A stretch of 64,000 nt of DNA from positions 69,641,249-69,705,248 of the forward strand of contig OZ038423.1 in assembly GCA_964036155.1 (NCBI GenBank), written 5' to 3'. The DNA is from Diploscapter coronatus (lineage: Eukaryota > Nematoda > Chromadorea > Rhabditida > Rhabditidae). A program made the translations under genes and the position numbers. Each line of letters begins with the position of its first letter. Position 1 is the stretch's first letter. This document shows, one piece after another, positions 12,651-25,950 of the stretch. The notes under the pieces were generated by a model. That model worked only from the letters and a program-made list of their open reading frames with translations, made no database searches and had not been told where the DNA came from.

Positions 12651-15600
12651 AACATTTAGCCCTAATATAAGTTTGTTAAAAGTAGAAATTGGTTTAGATT
12701 GAAAACATTGAGTTAGATGATATGATCTGATTTTTAAGCCATATTAAAATATAGAATAATCAAAATTACCGTAATCAATGATAGAAAATACGATTATCAG
12801 GTGGCTTGTTCGAAATAGCGTTCTATAGTCTTGGCCAGAGGCAGGCATTTGAATGCCAGAACTGTATAATTTTCTTACTCTCTCCCTATGAGAAATTCTA
12901 ATTCTTCTCCTCTCTTCAAATCTCTTTACTATCTTGCACTGTTTTTCGCCTCCTAGACGCTCTCATTTTCTTTGTACTATCTAGTTCTATTTCTTTCTTT
13001 GCTTCTCCCACGTTCTTGAAGTATTTTTATGGCTATGAAATAACTAGTCATGTTTCTTATTGCTTCCACTTTCATGAATATGACCGGCTTCGGATTCGGA
13101 AAAGATTCAGAAAATTTCTTTTTTGAAAAACGACGACATCCTTTGGTGATGAATTGTAGAAGTGCATGCTTTTGCATTTGTAACGACAAAAACTCCTTAA
13201 GTGGAAAAATTCGGGATGAAACAAACTGATCTTCATTCGAATTAAAATCGAACGGCATAAAATCAGAAGATAAAACAGTAAAGAATAATAATAGAATTAA
13301 AAACTAATATTATATTTCACAGTACTTTTATTCTAGTGAAACGTTTACAAGATTATAAATAGGTAAAAGAAGTCGTATATGACTATGAGATAGCCATAAA
13401 TATTCAACGCATATTTCTCACGAAGATCACCTTTCACGATAAGAAGAAGATATGTAATATGCGTAAGATCTGATATATCCCTATTAATCTGGTCGAATAC
13501 TTCTATTTTCTCTCTAAGTTCTGGGCTTTTGCTTATTTTCAACATGTCAAGTGCTTGTTTTAGACACAAGTGTTCGGTTATTTTGAAGACTGCCGGTAGC
13601 CTTGTAAATAGATGGTAGCTGGCAACAATTTCTATGCAAAGACTGGTCACTTTGAATTGTTTCTCAGGCCATATATTTTAATTTTGGACTAGTTTCAATA
13701 TCTTTCACGATTTTTGATTTTTTCAACTTCTATATGTTGCATCTAGACCTTATTTCGGTAATAATTTTTACATGAACCCGTATTTTGAACCTGAATTTTC
13801 TATGCGTTAAAAAGGCAAACAGTGTGGGAACCTATAGTTTAAACTTGGTTTAAGAAGTGTTTTTGGAAGACGAAGTTAGAAATTCTTGGGAAGTTTTCTG
13901 ACGCCTATTTAAAATGAGACGAGTCTTTCGAGAAATCTGAATATTCTAACTGTTATGATACGAATGATATATCACGTATGAACCCGAAAAACCGGCTCAA
14001 GCGGATCATATATTTGATCCGGTCAACGAAACGGAACTATCCCTCAACGCACGGCTATAAGCCGATCAGCAAAGAGTGATACCGTTCGAATTTGAAGAGA
14101 GATGATAGAAAGAAAGAAAATAGGAAGAGAAAGAAAAAAGGAGAGAAAGAATGGAATTGCGGGAAGCCAGTCGAGATTCCATTTCATGAATTAGTTCGCA
14201 GAATGTGTGGTGTAGTCAACCCTAATTTGCATCATTCCATTAATTTATTAGAAGCTTGGGCTTGGAATCTCGATACCATGAAGGATATTTTACTCTTCCG
14301 AAATTTCCAAGTTATATTTCATGTTCGAATAATTTGCGAACCTAAGGTTCATTATTGTGTAAAATTTTTTTAAAAATCATGACCCGAATTTTTCATAATT
14401 TCCACGGAGATCAACTTTTGTCGGCAAGTATTCAATGACGCGAGAGAAAATAATGTCAGATAGGGAACAAGCGCAATCTAATACTTTCATTGAAAATGAA
14501 CTAGTATTTCAGCTTGATCATAATTTTCATGTATTCGAACCATTTTATATCATCCCTTTTCCATATATTCCGTAGACTAGGGACGCTTTTCCAATATTTC
14601 GAAAATCTGGATATTTGAAGTAACATAAATCTGACAAATATTACGTGCAATCTAATAATTCGACATTATAACTAGTTTCCAGAAATATTCCAGTATTTTC
14701 ACTCAATTAGTATATCGTCTTTCCTCTCAAATTTGCATCACGCTCATGGTCTTTCCCCGCTTTCCTTTGCTGCCTGTAAATATCTCAGCCTGCTTTTCAT
14801 CTTTCTCTCCCAGGGCATCCACTCAAGGGCTTCTTTGTTTCTCTTTGAGTAAGAGAGCCTTTCTTTCTGTTTCTTTATCTTCTTATATTTACATTTATCT
14901 TTTATCGTCCAGGTATGATTTTTATGCCTGAAAGTTGAAATTTCCAATTTTCTACGTCGATTTCTTTTGTCTTTTAAGACCTATAGTTTAGACATGAATC
15001 ATATCCATTCGTCCATCCTAAAATACCATTAGTTTGCGCATTTTCAAAACTTGTACTATTTGGGATTTTCCCAGCCTTTTGCGATTGAAAAAATCTTCAG
15101 ATGCATCATATGGCTAAGAATAGAAGGAAAAATGGCTGAGATATAAATTTTCCGGAAATCCATCTTTTGAGAGATGTTTTGAGCACTTTCCTAATTTCTT
15201 CATTCTTTGTTTCATTTCTACGATTCTTCTTGCAAAGTGTTCCGTTTTCGCTGTTGACATAGTCTTTATGTTATATGCCAGCCGGTTGTAGAAAAGATCA
15301 TATTTCCATTCATTAACTCATTCAATAGGTCATCCTATAATCTGAGCAAATGTCGAGTTTTTACTCCATCTTATTAAAATCTCATTCTTCTTTTATTTAA
15401 TAATGGAGATTCAACATTTTATTGAAAATGTTATTTTTTAATCTTATCTGGGATTTTCTTCAACAAAATTTCGAAGGAATCATACTTCTATTTACTTGCC
15501 TACCTTGTTGGATAGGTCATTTATTCATCATCCTATAATCTGAACAAACGTCGTAAAACTATTTCTTCTCTAAAATTAAAAAAAAACATGAATTGTTTAT

Positions 15601-16264
15601 TAAATTTTTGAGAACTTTTTAAAATATCAATTGTAAATGTGATTTTCAAAATATTCGCTTCCAAAACTTTTCAGTTTAGCAAAGCTGTACTTCACTCCAT
15701 TTCTCTACTTATTTTCTTAACAACAACAATGAAATGACCACTTGTGCTTTTTCCTTCAAAAACGAAGGGCGTTAACAAATAACATACACAAATCTTCTTT
15801 TCGTTATCCATTTTTAAGCTCTTCCCTTCTTTCTGAAAGACTGTCTTTTTCGATTTTTCTTCCTTTTCTCCCTCAAATTCGTTGACTATTTCTAACGCAG
15901 CTGTTAGCGCAATGAATATTCAAATCCGGTCAATTGAATCAGTTTTAGGACGGACCCAGGCCTTTCTTTATTCCTTCCTATTTTCTTCCACACTTTCACT
16001 TTACACTAGAAGCAATATGTAACGCAGCAATTACTCTTAAATCGATATACAGTAATTCAAGGTAGGTTAATTAGCTCATTTTAGACAAGCAAAACTTGCT
16101 ATTTTTTGAAAAAAAAGCTAAGCTTTTGTAGTTTTAGGATAATTTTAGATATTCTTTCAAATTTAGTAGTGGTATTTATTTTAAAAAAAAAAGTGGTTAA
16201 ATTTAATAGTTCTATGTCAATATTAAAAAAGTTGGCTATTTATTTTTAAATATGCTAATTTCAG
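12651..16264. other. 3.6-kb interval without a supported gene
   Basis: Open frames here lack splice-bounded partners; the best is a minus frame at 13345-13650 without an ATG at its head and with a hydrophobic C-terminus. A direct repeat CATCCTATAATCTGARCAAA occurs at 15331 and 15529, about 200 bases apart, in AT-rich sequence. Pyrimidine-rich tracts occur near 12890-13010 and 14730-14900. No other feature is supported. Confidence 0.5.
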
Positions 16265-16621
16265 ATGTCCCTATCAACTGACTACAACCGTAATTTCTAC
16301 TCTTCCGATGATAATTCCTATTATGCCTCGCCGGTATTTGCTAACTCGTCCAATTCCGAGTTTCAGGAGCAAGAAGTTAGCGTATTGTTAGAAATTAGCA
16401 TAAACTAGCGTCTTCTTAAGGCCCCGAAAAAGCTAGCGCCTTCGTTAAGCCGGCAATCAACTTGTAGACCAACTTCCACACTATACTTACCGAATAAAAA
16501 GCGGAAGAATAGGTGAGTTTTATTTTCCTTAAAAATTGCCAGAAACGTTCAGTCCACGAGTTTCCAAGTAACCGCATATATGATAAAGCATAGGGATGCA
16601 AATGATTTTGGTACGACATAG
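16265..16621 (+). CDS. Small hypothetical protein, or the 5' part of a longer gene
   Basis: The ATG sits immediately after a CTAATTTCAG acceptor, the arrangement expected at a trans-spliced start. Exon 1 (16265-16375, 37 codons) is rich in Ser, Asn, Asp and Tyr (MSLSTDYNRNFYSSDDNSYY). A 45-base GT-AG intron leads in phase to exon 2 (16421-16512), which ends in a basic NKKRKNR cluster. A third exon from 16543 keeps the frame to TAG at 16619-16621, giving about 93 residues. A low-complexity N-terminus followed by a basic cluster resembles the start of nuclear regulatory proteins, so the true gene may continue with undetected exons before 18.7 kb. Function unknown. Confidence 0.4.
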
Positions 16622-18762
16622 AATATTTGATATAATAAAAATCAAATTATGTAATGAAAAGAGGGTGGGACATATTTTTAGACGCGAAAAGGCAAGCTTT
16701 GCATGGAAAAGCTGTCATTTTGAATATCTTCAACTTTTTGCCTCAAATTCATTTATTTATCCTTGTCTCTCGCAGAGAAAGGAACGCTCAGCAAAGCTTC
16801 TTTTATCCTTAAGTTCAGGTTCCTCTTTTATTTTTTTGCTATTCTCTAATAAAGACTCTTCTTGCCTCTTAATTATGAAACATCCTAAAGTGGCTCGAAT
16901 TTTCAATGTAAATTATGCAAAATAGGCAGAGTCCAGAATTGAAGACTATCGAGAAAAGACCATTTCCACTGAAGTATTTTTGTCCTCCGGCGAATTGTCG
17001 AATTCTGGCAAAAAATGAATCGATAAAGAATCGGACTTGGCGCACATCTGGTTTTGTTTCGGGGTCAGAAGTCATTCCGCTGCACCACTTGGGCAAAGCA
17101 AGGAGATAGTCCAGTTTATATTTATCTCTCGTTTCTTTTACTGTGAAGTATACCACTCTTTATTCATGTATTGATGAATAGGCGAGAAAAAACGTCTGGC
17201 GTATCTCTCGAGATCCCGATTTTGGCAGTGTTCCCCAAGAAGTGTGTGCCTGTGTTCTAGTTCGGTGCTTGAGGGCTTCGCAAATTTTTTCTCTGCCTCT
17301 TTTTCGGTCTCTCGAAATTCTCGTGTAAATTCGGAATCTCTCATTTGCAAAGCTTTGTCTCTGGCCTAAAGTGGCTACAAGCGCCCGTCTCTTTTTACCT
17401 TTCTTTTCGACGCTTTTTTCTTTTTCTCTTTCGATTCCTCGTTCAATTTAAATTCAGAGCCATGGACTTCCATTTTGGTGTTTTTCATGGAAAAGCGCAT
17501 TTCTTGAATCTACTCTTGTCCATTTTTTAAGGAAGTACCGTTCTAAAAACGAACTTTTACAGAAGCATTAATTTAAAAATCGGTATTTTTTCAAATTCAG
17601 TCTCAGAAAGAGTTTGCCTTGAAGATTCCTATTGAAAAGTTGAAACTTCACTCCATTTTTCCTGTGACTATTATCATTTTAAAAACATTTAGTTCGATAT
17701 TTTATAGCTTCTCCGAAGAATGAGATGAATTTCCTGCAGATTGCTCTAATTTATCATGTTTTGGAATCTTTGTTCCCTCGACTTCTGTTAGTCCTATCAT
17801 CAAGTCCAATCAATTAATCATCTATCAAATGTCTTTTAGGATTTTTGCCAGATTGCCTATATCCCAGGCCGGATATCCTTTATCCTTTCTAAATCCGCGT
17901 GGTATGGCTCATCCATCAATTTGCTTGTTTCGAACTACGCAAGACTTGAGCGAGCGTTGGCAAAATATTGGCCAGTAATTTGAAGGATTAGCTAATAGCT
18001 TAATTTTTGATATATCAGCCGGATCTTCAAATGTTCTTAGTCATAAGATTAGATTTTAAAAATTTTTTAGAAACTAGAAATTCTAAACCTAAACCCTGAA
18101 TCCCAAGATTAATTAAACGCGTTGATCTACTAGATAAGACTTTGATTTGTTTCTCATTAAACTGAGCTCAGAGAAGGTTATCTTTTCTCTAGAATCTTCA
18201 GGTTACTTTCCCTCTGAATAAATGAAACAGAGATTTTCGACTTTGTTTACTACACTCTCCATTCATTATGTGTTTGGCGTAGTTTATTATGATGATTGTT
18301 TATTGGGATTATTTCGACATTATTATGCAATGCTAAATAATATCGACTTTTCCATATAGATTTCATTAGATTTACTATTTCTAGACTTCTAACTTTCACC
18401 CTCTTCAAAATCTCGCTTGTCTTTGCATTCTCGAATGACAGTTTTCGACTGCTATCTATTTCTCTTTCTTTCTCTCCCTCTCTTTCTTGTTTCCCTTTCT
18501 CTGCACTCTCTCTAAAACAAACACTCTCTCGCGTTTTCATTCAGAATTTCGCCCTCGGGGCTCCATTTACCTGTCTTTGACCACCGAACCGCATTTTCGA
18601 CCTAAAACCGTTCAAAATTTTCCTTTCCTAGAGGTGATGTGCTAAAAACTGTCAAAACCCCGGCTAAAATACCGCACGCCGCATTTGAGCGATGAATCAA
18701 CGTGAAAAGATGATCGGATGAAAGAAAACGCCGATTTTCGAAAAAAAAACAAAATTCTAATC
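16622..18762. other. Interval without a supported gene
   Basis: No splice-bounded coding sequence could be recognised. A pyrimidine-rich tract near 18455-18535 contains TTTCTCTGCACTCTCTCT and lies about 250 bases upstream of the neprilysin start, so it could be part of the promoter region. Confidence 0.4.
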
Positions 18763-21700
18763 ATGAAAGGTGAAACTCGCAATGGACTGGCCGCTTCCAC
18801 GCTTTGGCATCATCCCAACAAAAGGTCATTATCATGATTTTTTAGTCCAGTGATGGTCAATGGAATTTAAAAATTTCTATTCTTTTGCAAAAGTTTAAGT
18901 CCACGACTACCCAGATCTTCTGTAAAATTGCACAATATTCCAATTTCCAGGTCGTGTTTCGGGAGATTAACCCGCTTGGAAATTTGCTTATTAATCACTA
19001 CAGTAATCCTATTCCTATCGTTAATCAGCGTTATTCTATCATGGCTCATATTGCTCAATGGGTACAGGACGTTTATTGATGGTGAGCAATTTCATACGTC
19101 CCTATTTAAAATGCAATTTCATATATATCCCTGGATTTAGGTCCCCCAATATATCCGGTGGAATTCGAAAATTCCTCGACTGCAGTCGATCGAACTGCTA
19201 AGCACCATGGGGAAGTCGTCTGTACTTCGAAGGAATGCACTTTATTGGCAGCTTTTCTTGCGGAAAATCTTAACCCAAGAGTGGGAGTTTAATATATCCC
19301 TTATTTAAAATGAGATTTCGTATATCCAGGCCGATCCCTGCGAGGATTTCTATGAATTCGCTTGTGGCAACTATGGTCTGAATCGAGTGCTACCTGCGAA
19401 TAAACCGGCGAGGAATACCATCATGGACGTTCAAGCTAGGCTCGGGAAGCAGATAAAGTCCGTTTTGGAGGTAGGACGTTATTTTTAAAAATAAATATAA
19501 CGCCATTATGACATTTTTTTAAAAATAATTCTTTTTAGCAACCTCTCAGAGATGATGAACCTATCTACGATCGACTACCTAAGGGCTACTTTCATAAATG
19601 TCTAGATGAAGAAGAGCTTGAAAGGACGGGATTGCAAGCCATCAAGGAAGTCGTAGATTGGGTTGGCGGGTGGCCCGCGGTTGTTGGTAAGAAAATTACG
19701 TCATCAGAAATATAGCGCCTTTTAAAAATCAATAAAGGCGCCACGACGTTACAACAATTTAGGCGACAACTGGCAACAGTGGAACTACACGTGGGAAGAA
19801 CAGCTCGCTCGAGTTTTGAATAAAACCGGCGTTAACGCGGTGATTCTGGAAATGTCCGTAACACACGATCCGGCGAATAGTTCCAGAAGCGTTATTGAGG
19901 TTAGTTCTAGAACATGTTTATTAAAACCTCGGAACTTTTATTTAAAAAAAGTATTCTAGAATATCTTTATTTTTTTTAGAAGCTCTAAAATAGACTCTAA
20001 AATTTTTCAGATGGACCAACCCAAATGGGGTGTAGGCTCTCGACATCCATATTTGAACGGCGAAGATGACCCTCTGATCAAGAACTACACTCATCTCATG
20101 AAAATGACCGCCATTCATCTCGGTATTAATCTGTTAAGAGTCATTTGGGAGACCTAAAACTTTAGGGGCTGATCCCTCAAGGGTGGAAAAGGAAATAAAA
20201 GAGACGGTTGATTTGGAGCTGAAATTGGTGAACTTCTCCGCTGACGAGATTGTGAGAAGAGACCCTGAACGAGGCAACAACCGATACCAATTATGGCAAT
20301 TGAAACAGGCCTTTCCTTTGGTAAGGGGATTTTGAACATTTTAGGATCTTTTCTAAATCGGGATGTCATATACATATATTCCATTGAAAAATACTGATCT
20401 TCATATATAGCGGAACTTTTTAAACCCGGATTTCATAAATCTCCGAGATAAAAGCCGTCTTCACTTCAGATAAACTTCGAAAAGTACGTCCAAACTGCGT
20501 TCAAAGAATTGGTGAACGTTTCCCTGAATCATACGGTCATCGTCAGGGAAATCGACTATTTTGCCGGGATTCAGGTAATTAAATCGAGATAATCATGGTA
20601 ATTAACTCAGTTAAGTATTTGGTTTAGCACATTCTATCTTCAACGCCTAAAAGAGTGATAGCGAACTACATTGCTTGGCGGCTAGTACAAGGTAATAAAT
20701 CCTCCCCCACAAAGTTAGAGGATTTCATATATCCTCTAAATTTAAGGGTATGTGAAATCCCTTGATAGTGGGGGATTTCGAATGTCCGGATGATAAGGAT
20801 GTGTTATAGCTTTGTAGAATTTGGTTCAGGATTTTCACCTCTTTTGCCGCCGACGGTTAGAGAGATTTTCTACGAATTCAAAGCCAATCAGACTGGGATG
20901 TTTAATTCACCACCTCCAGGTAAAAATATTAGAAATTCAAATAAACTATTTCGCTGTATATAAAATATACAGTGACTGACAAAAGTTTGGAATATTGTGA
21001 AAAATCACCATATTTGGCGAACTGATTGAACCAGTCCGGGCTTCCTTCAGCAGGCTTATAGCTCTGGTAGTAACTCAACATTCTGCAGAAAAATCCAGAG
21101 TTACGCTCACTACAGCTAAAATCGGGACGATTTTTTGTTTTTAAACTGGACAAAAATTTGAAATATTTTGAATTGTTGTCATTTACCCTATTATTTGCCC
21201 AGATTTAGGTAAAGAGATAGGATTTTTAATTAGTATACGTCTTCAGAAGGTCATCCATAAATATTACTAAGCTTTAGTCCCATTCAACCAATGTTATTAA
21301 ATATGCTAATTTTTTCCTTTCAAATATGCCATTTTATGACGCAAGACAACGTATTTTGATGAAAAACTAAAAAATTCTGTATAAAATTTGTCGAGTTTTT
21401 AAAACGAACGAAAGGCTATAATGCAGAATCCGTCATTGAACTGGCATTTCATATTTAGCATTTGCAATGCTTGAATATTGTTACTTGAAAGTTAGGATAG
21501 CTTTGTTCACGACTGTTGAGATTTACTATTGGAAATAGTCAATTTTCGCGAGAAACTTCTTCCCCTTTTGGAATTTCCTGTAGAAAATTGTTGAAGATAC
21601 TTCGGTGAATGAAGAGTTTATGTAGCTTAATTACCCAACATTTCAAGACCAAATTTATCCATAAACCTTCACAATAAATTATTGTGGATTTCTTTCAACT

Positions 21701-23514
21701 TTCTCCCTTAAAAAATATTCAAAACTCTTGTCCACCACTGTATAAATTTAAACTTATAGCTGAGTTTAAACAATTATTTATATTAAAGAAAATATTGGCT
21801 AAATTCATACATCTAAACTTAAGGTCGATTTTAAATAGTCTAGCATAATCAATATTACTAATTAAGCAAGGAGATTTGAGATGAAATAATTTACAATTCA
21901 AATTTAGATCGCTACGAAGATTGCGTAACCCTAGCCTGCATGGTGATGGACATGCCAACCGGGAAACTTTTCGTCGAGCACTTTTTTGAGAAGGAACGAT
22001 CCATGAACAAGGTAGGCGGGGCGGAAATTCAAGTTTTTCTCAAACACACCCCATATTTTCAGCTAAATGAGCTAACGGCCTATCTGAAGAACGAATTCAT
22101 CAAGCAATTGAAGGTGCTGGACTGGATGGATGAAACCACGAGGGAGCGAGCGATTCAGAAGGTAAAGCTCTGAAAAATCAGTAAAGTTAATTTTTTAAAG
22201 AAAATCGATAAATTTTAGGCCAATATGATCGATTACAAAAGCGGTTTTCCTGAATATCTTTTCAACGACACTTGGATGATGCAAAACTGGGGCATTGTAA
22301 GGGAAAGTCTTTATTTTTCGAATATTCTAATTTTAGCCCCTAATTCCAAACGAATATCTGCTACATTTGACAATTCGGATAAAGCTATACCGGCATGTGG
22401 ACGACCTGAGAAGGTTAAATACGCCTTTGGATAGGTAAGAGTTCATTGTGACTTTTGGCCTAAATTATAGCACTATTTATTATCCATGACGTAATTTGTC
22501 ATCATCTTTTATTTTAGGTCCATGTGGATACAAAATCCAGCGCAAGTAGATGCGTATTACGCTCCGAATTTAAATGAAATGGGTAATTTGTTTAATTCTA
22601 AATAAGCCTAGATCTGAACATTTAAGTGTTCCCCGCCGGTATTATGCAATTCCCGTTTCTAACGCTTGGTGCCCCGTCGTATATTACCTTCGGTATGGTT
22701 GGGGCTGTCATCGGTAAATTTTAAATTGATTGATTTTTAAAATGAACACTTTTAGGCCACGAAGTATCTCATGCCTTTGATGATCAAGATAAGAGTTAAC
22801 TTAAGCTAAATTATAATAAGCTAATTTTAAGCGGTCAATATGACTCTCTGGGTAATTTGAATGATTGGTGGGACGCTGAAACCGCCGAGAAATTCCACGA
22901 GAAAACGAGGTAGACTAGAAATTAACATGCTTGAAACTAGCGCATTTTAGATGCTTCGTCCGCCAATATGGTTCAATTCATATAGAAGAGGCTGGAATCG
23001 ACCTGAACGGGCAACTATCACTCGGCGAAAATATCGCAGGTTACTGTACTCTAACGTCCTGCATTTAACATCCGTAATTTCAGACAATGGTGGACTGAAG
23101 AATGCGTTCCACGCTTATAAAACGTGGAAAGCCAACACTAGCGTAGCAGAGCCAGCGTTACCCGGTTTTCAAAACTTCACCAGTGAACAAATGTTCTTCC
23201 TAGCCTATGCTAATGTGGGATTACTGTAATTAACATGCCCTATGCTAATTTCAGAATTGGTGCGCGTTAATCAGGCCTAAATATTACGTACAGCTAGCGT
23301 TAACTGATGTTCACTCGCCCTCGAAGTACAGAGCGATAGTTCCTTTGAAGTGAGTTAATAAATAAGGGGCATTATTTTCTTTAAAATAATAATAATAACG
23401 TGCTAAGCGTTAGAAATGTTATCAAATTTCAGAAATCGCTTAGAATTCGCCGAAGCGTACAACTGTCCCACTGGTAGTCAAATGAATCCGGAGAAGAAGT
23501 GTCAAGTCTGGTAA
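18763..23514 (+). CDS. Neprilysin-like M13 zinc metallopeptidase (type II membrane protein)
   Basis: A membrane ectopeptidase of the family that trims small regulatory peptides outside the cell. The ATG at 18763 opens a short cytoplasmic tail that joins in phase to a signal anchor (ICLLITTVILFLSLISVI, exon from 18951). The ectodomain follows the M13 order: CTSKECTLLAAFLAENL, DPCEDFYEFACGNYG, LNHTVIVREIDYF, IANYIAWRL, the VFPAGIMQFPF region, the zinc site HEVSH at 22759-22773, the third ligand in GENIAD (about 23022), DVHSPSKYR and the typical C-terminus MNPEKKCQVW. About 19 exons are present. One intron (20922-21908) hosts a Tc1-type element. The junction after the HEVSH exon lacks a usable GT donor in the required frame (see findings). 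The active-site residues visible are intact. Confidence 0.92.
20970..21740. mobile_element. Non-autonomous Tc1/mariner-type element in a neprilysin intron
   Basis: Terminal inverted repeats CAGTGACTGACAAAAGTTTG and (right end, reversed) CAGTGGTGGACAAGAGTTTT are flanked by TA on both sides (20968-20969 and 21741-21742). That TA duplication and the CAGTG start are typical of Tc1/mariner transposons. The 771-base interior has no open frame resembling a DDE transposase, so it would depend on enzyme from elsewhere. It lies wholly inside an intron and should be removed by splicing. Confidence 0.75.
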
Positions 23515-24643
23515 AAATCTTCCTTCATCGAAAAAACTATCTATCTCTTATTCTGCTGTAAATGGTCGCTATTTTTCAATAAAATTATCGTAGTCTCTAA
23601 TTTTTGAAAGAACTGACTACGGTAATTTTATTCCCTTTACGAGATTTTCTGTATCTTGCCCTAAATTTCTATCGAACTATTTGAAGATTTTAAAATGTCG
23701 TCAAATATGCCATATTCATCGATCATTTCTCGTGCATTGCACACAAACGAAAATATGTCGTCGAGGTTCTAGTCATCGAACAAATTGCTTTATTTTTGTT
23801 AACTTTCGACAAATTTTGTATCTTTTGTTTCAACTCACATTTATGATCTCATTTTATTGTTCGTTTTCTTCGAAATTTGAAATAAATGCGTTTCTTCTAA
23901 AGGGTAGCATACAAAATTAATAATAAAAGTCAGAGTCAGTTGACTTTAATAAACAATACACCTAAATCATTATATTTTGTATTGTATTATGCGTGTCAAA
24001 AGGCCAATTATGAATTGTATGTCGAAAAAATAACAAGGTTACTACTTTCATTTGTATTGAATCCCCATACAAGTGCTAATAATATATAAAAACGCGTCTT
24101 GGTTAAATACCATGGCATACTCTTGAGGGTATGCATCATCATTGGCTTGTAAGGAAATCTACTTTCTCCTATTTTACATTTCAGCTGGCTTTGGCCTTCC
24201 ATGCTATGCGTATGGTTAGGTGGAATTTCTGGCTTCTCTAGCTTCGATAATATGGCCTTCCTCTGAAGTGTGCATCGTTGTATTGTACGCGTACATCAAG
24301 TGGGTTAGGTCTGCTTCCTTACTTTTGCTTAATTCATTTTCATTTCTCCATACACTTTCGCTTATTCTCGCGCTTCCTGTGTCCCGGTGTCTATTTTCCT
24401 GGTTCTTCGTCGTTACGTCAAATTTTAATTCAGGTATACCTGTAACTATTCGAAATTTTTCGCGACTTTTGAATCTTATCGATCTTAACGAAATAGTCTT
24501 CAAAATGTATCATTTAAACACATTATTTCGGCGCATATCAGCTTTATATCGTAGAGTTTTTCCCGTTTAAGAATTATTTCAAGGAGGTCAGCCTTTCCTT
24601 TCAGATACAGCATTGTGACATCAAGTAGTTTCATCATAGCGTG
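23515..24643. other. 3' flank of neprilysin and upstream region of the next gene
   Basis: No exon is supported. An overlapping pair of about 100-codon frames on opposite strands near 24216-24570 lacks motifs and splice partners. Nothing else was seen. Confidence 0.4.
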
Positions 24644-25603
24644 ATGATAGTGCAGCTCATATTATTCTGCCTTATCCTGCCGACTGCTTTATCGGCAGAC
24701 CCGCCTTCATCCGCATTTCCTTCCTCGTCGGCGCCATTTTCAATGCCCTCAACCCCCTATGCCATGCCCAGCAACACCCCGACGATGTACATTCCATTCC
24801 CAGTCCCTTCAGGGATACCCGGAGCTGGAGGTCGCAATTTACAATTTACAATTTACAACGGAACTTGAAATAAAAGCGTTGTCTAAAATAAAACATAAAA
24901 CCATGTTGAAACCTAATGCATCCTATCTTTTCTGTCTTTATGATGACCGAAATTACGAATTATTTAATACATTTAGCATACCCTAAGATGGATAATCTTG
25001 ATGTGTTATTACCTTTTATAATACTCTAAATCATAATAATTTGTCTATTTAAAATAAATTAGTTTTTTCTTGGATTTAGGATTAAAAATTTTGAAATTCA
25101 CCTAGGTTTAGCCTCGCCCTACGGAGCGGGAAGTTATTCAATTCCGAAAGCCCCTTCGTACGTCCCACCTCCGTCCTACGTCCCACCTCCATCTCTACCT
25201 GCCATGCCCGCAATACCCTCATACGCAGCCCCGCCCCAATACCCACAGGCACCATCCGGATGCAATCCCTGTGATTCTAAGGTACTGTAAAATTGAAAAT
25301 CAGCCAAATTACCGTAATCCTTAAATGTTGTGATTTTAGGGTGGCTACCCGACGTATTATGGATTCGGTCAGGTAAGAATTGCTAAAGTTTAAATTATTG
25401 AGCATTTTAGATTACGGTAAAAGTATGCAAATGAAACTAAGCTAAATTTGATTGCTATTTATTTTCAGGGAGGAGGAGGAGGAGGAGGAGGCTACTATGG
25501 GTACAAACCTCCGGAGAGAGAATCAAACTTCAAACGATTTTTGAAAGGAGCGTCAGAAGGCTTGATCATGGGGTCACTTGGGATGTTAACTGGACGACGA
25601 TAA
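24644..25603 (+). CDS. Secreted Pro/Gly-rich protein ending in a KR...GRR-flanked peptide
   Basis: The N-terminus MIVQLILFCLILPTALSA is a clear signal peptide. Exon 1 runs to GIPGAG at about 24827. After an intron of about 280 bases a Pro/Tyr-rich exon follows (YVPPPSYVPPP and similar units), with a single CNPCDSK cysteine pair. Small exons then give GGYPTYYGFGQ and an eight-residue glycine run followed by YYGYKPP. The C-terminal stretch FLKGASEGLIMGSLGMLT lies between KR and a terminal GRR, so it could be released by proprotein convertases and amidated. AATAAA is at 25851-25856. The composition resembles cuticle-associated or antimicrobial-type nematode secreted peptides, but no family is certain. 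It is convergent with the gene at 25951-26652. Confidence 0.75.
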
Positions 25604-25850
25604 AACTAAAGAAACTACTCGAAAATAGGTGACTGAGTTTAAGTCATGTAAATCTACGCAACAATACTCTAGAGCTGAAAATCTTGCCAGGACATATTTT
25701 ACTTAGGATATTCCTTTAGTCTTTCAAATGTATCTATACTTGAATTTTTCCGGTGATTTTTAAGACATTGTAGATTTAATCCCAGTGAAGAGCTAAATGA
25801 AAAGCGGGTGCATCTTTGTATCTTCCTTTATTTCTTAAACTTGTGGAGTA

Positions 25851-25856
25851 ATAAAG
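25851..25856 (+). terminator. AATAAA polyadenylation signal
   Basis: A canonical AATAAA lies about 250 bases after the stop codon of the Pro/Gly-rich gene and before the convergent neuropeptide-like gene, a reasonable distance for a nematode 3' UTR. Confidence 0.55.
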
Positions 25857-25950
25857 ATTTTTAACGAAAAATTCGAATTTATTTAAGTCTTCTTTGTCTT
25901 CAAAAAATGAATTATTGTTGATCTAGCGAACTGTTAGTTGTTTCCAACAT

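Noticed and set aside
13345..13650. 101-codon minus-strand open frame with hydrophobic C-terminus
   Set aside because: No ATG at its head, no splice partners, no motif; indistinguishable from a chance frame in AT-rich DNA.
14092..14373. 93-codon plus frame with RKRKKK start
   Set aside because: Purine-rich tract and a short inverted repeat (TCGAGATTCCA) explain it; no splice support.
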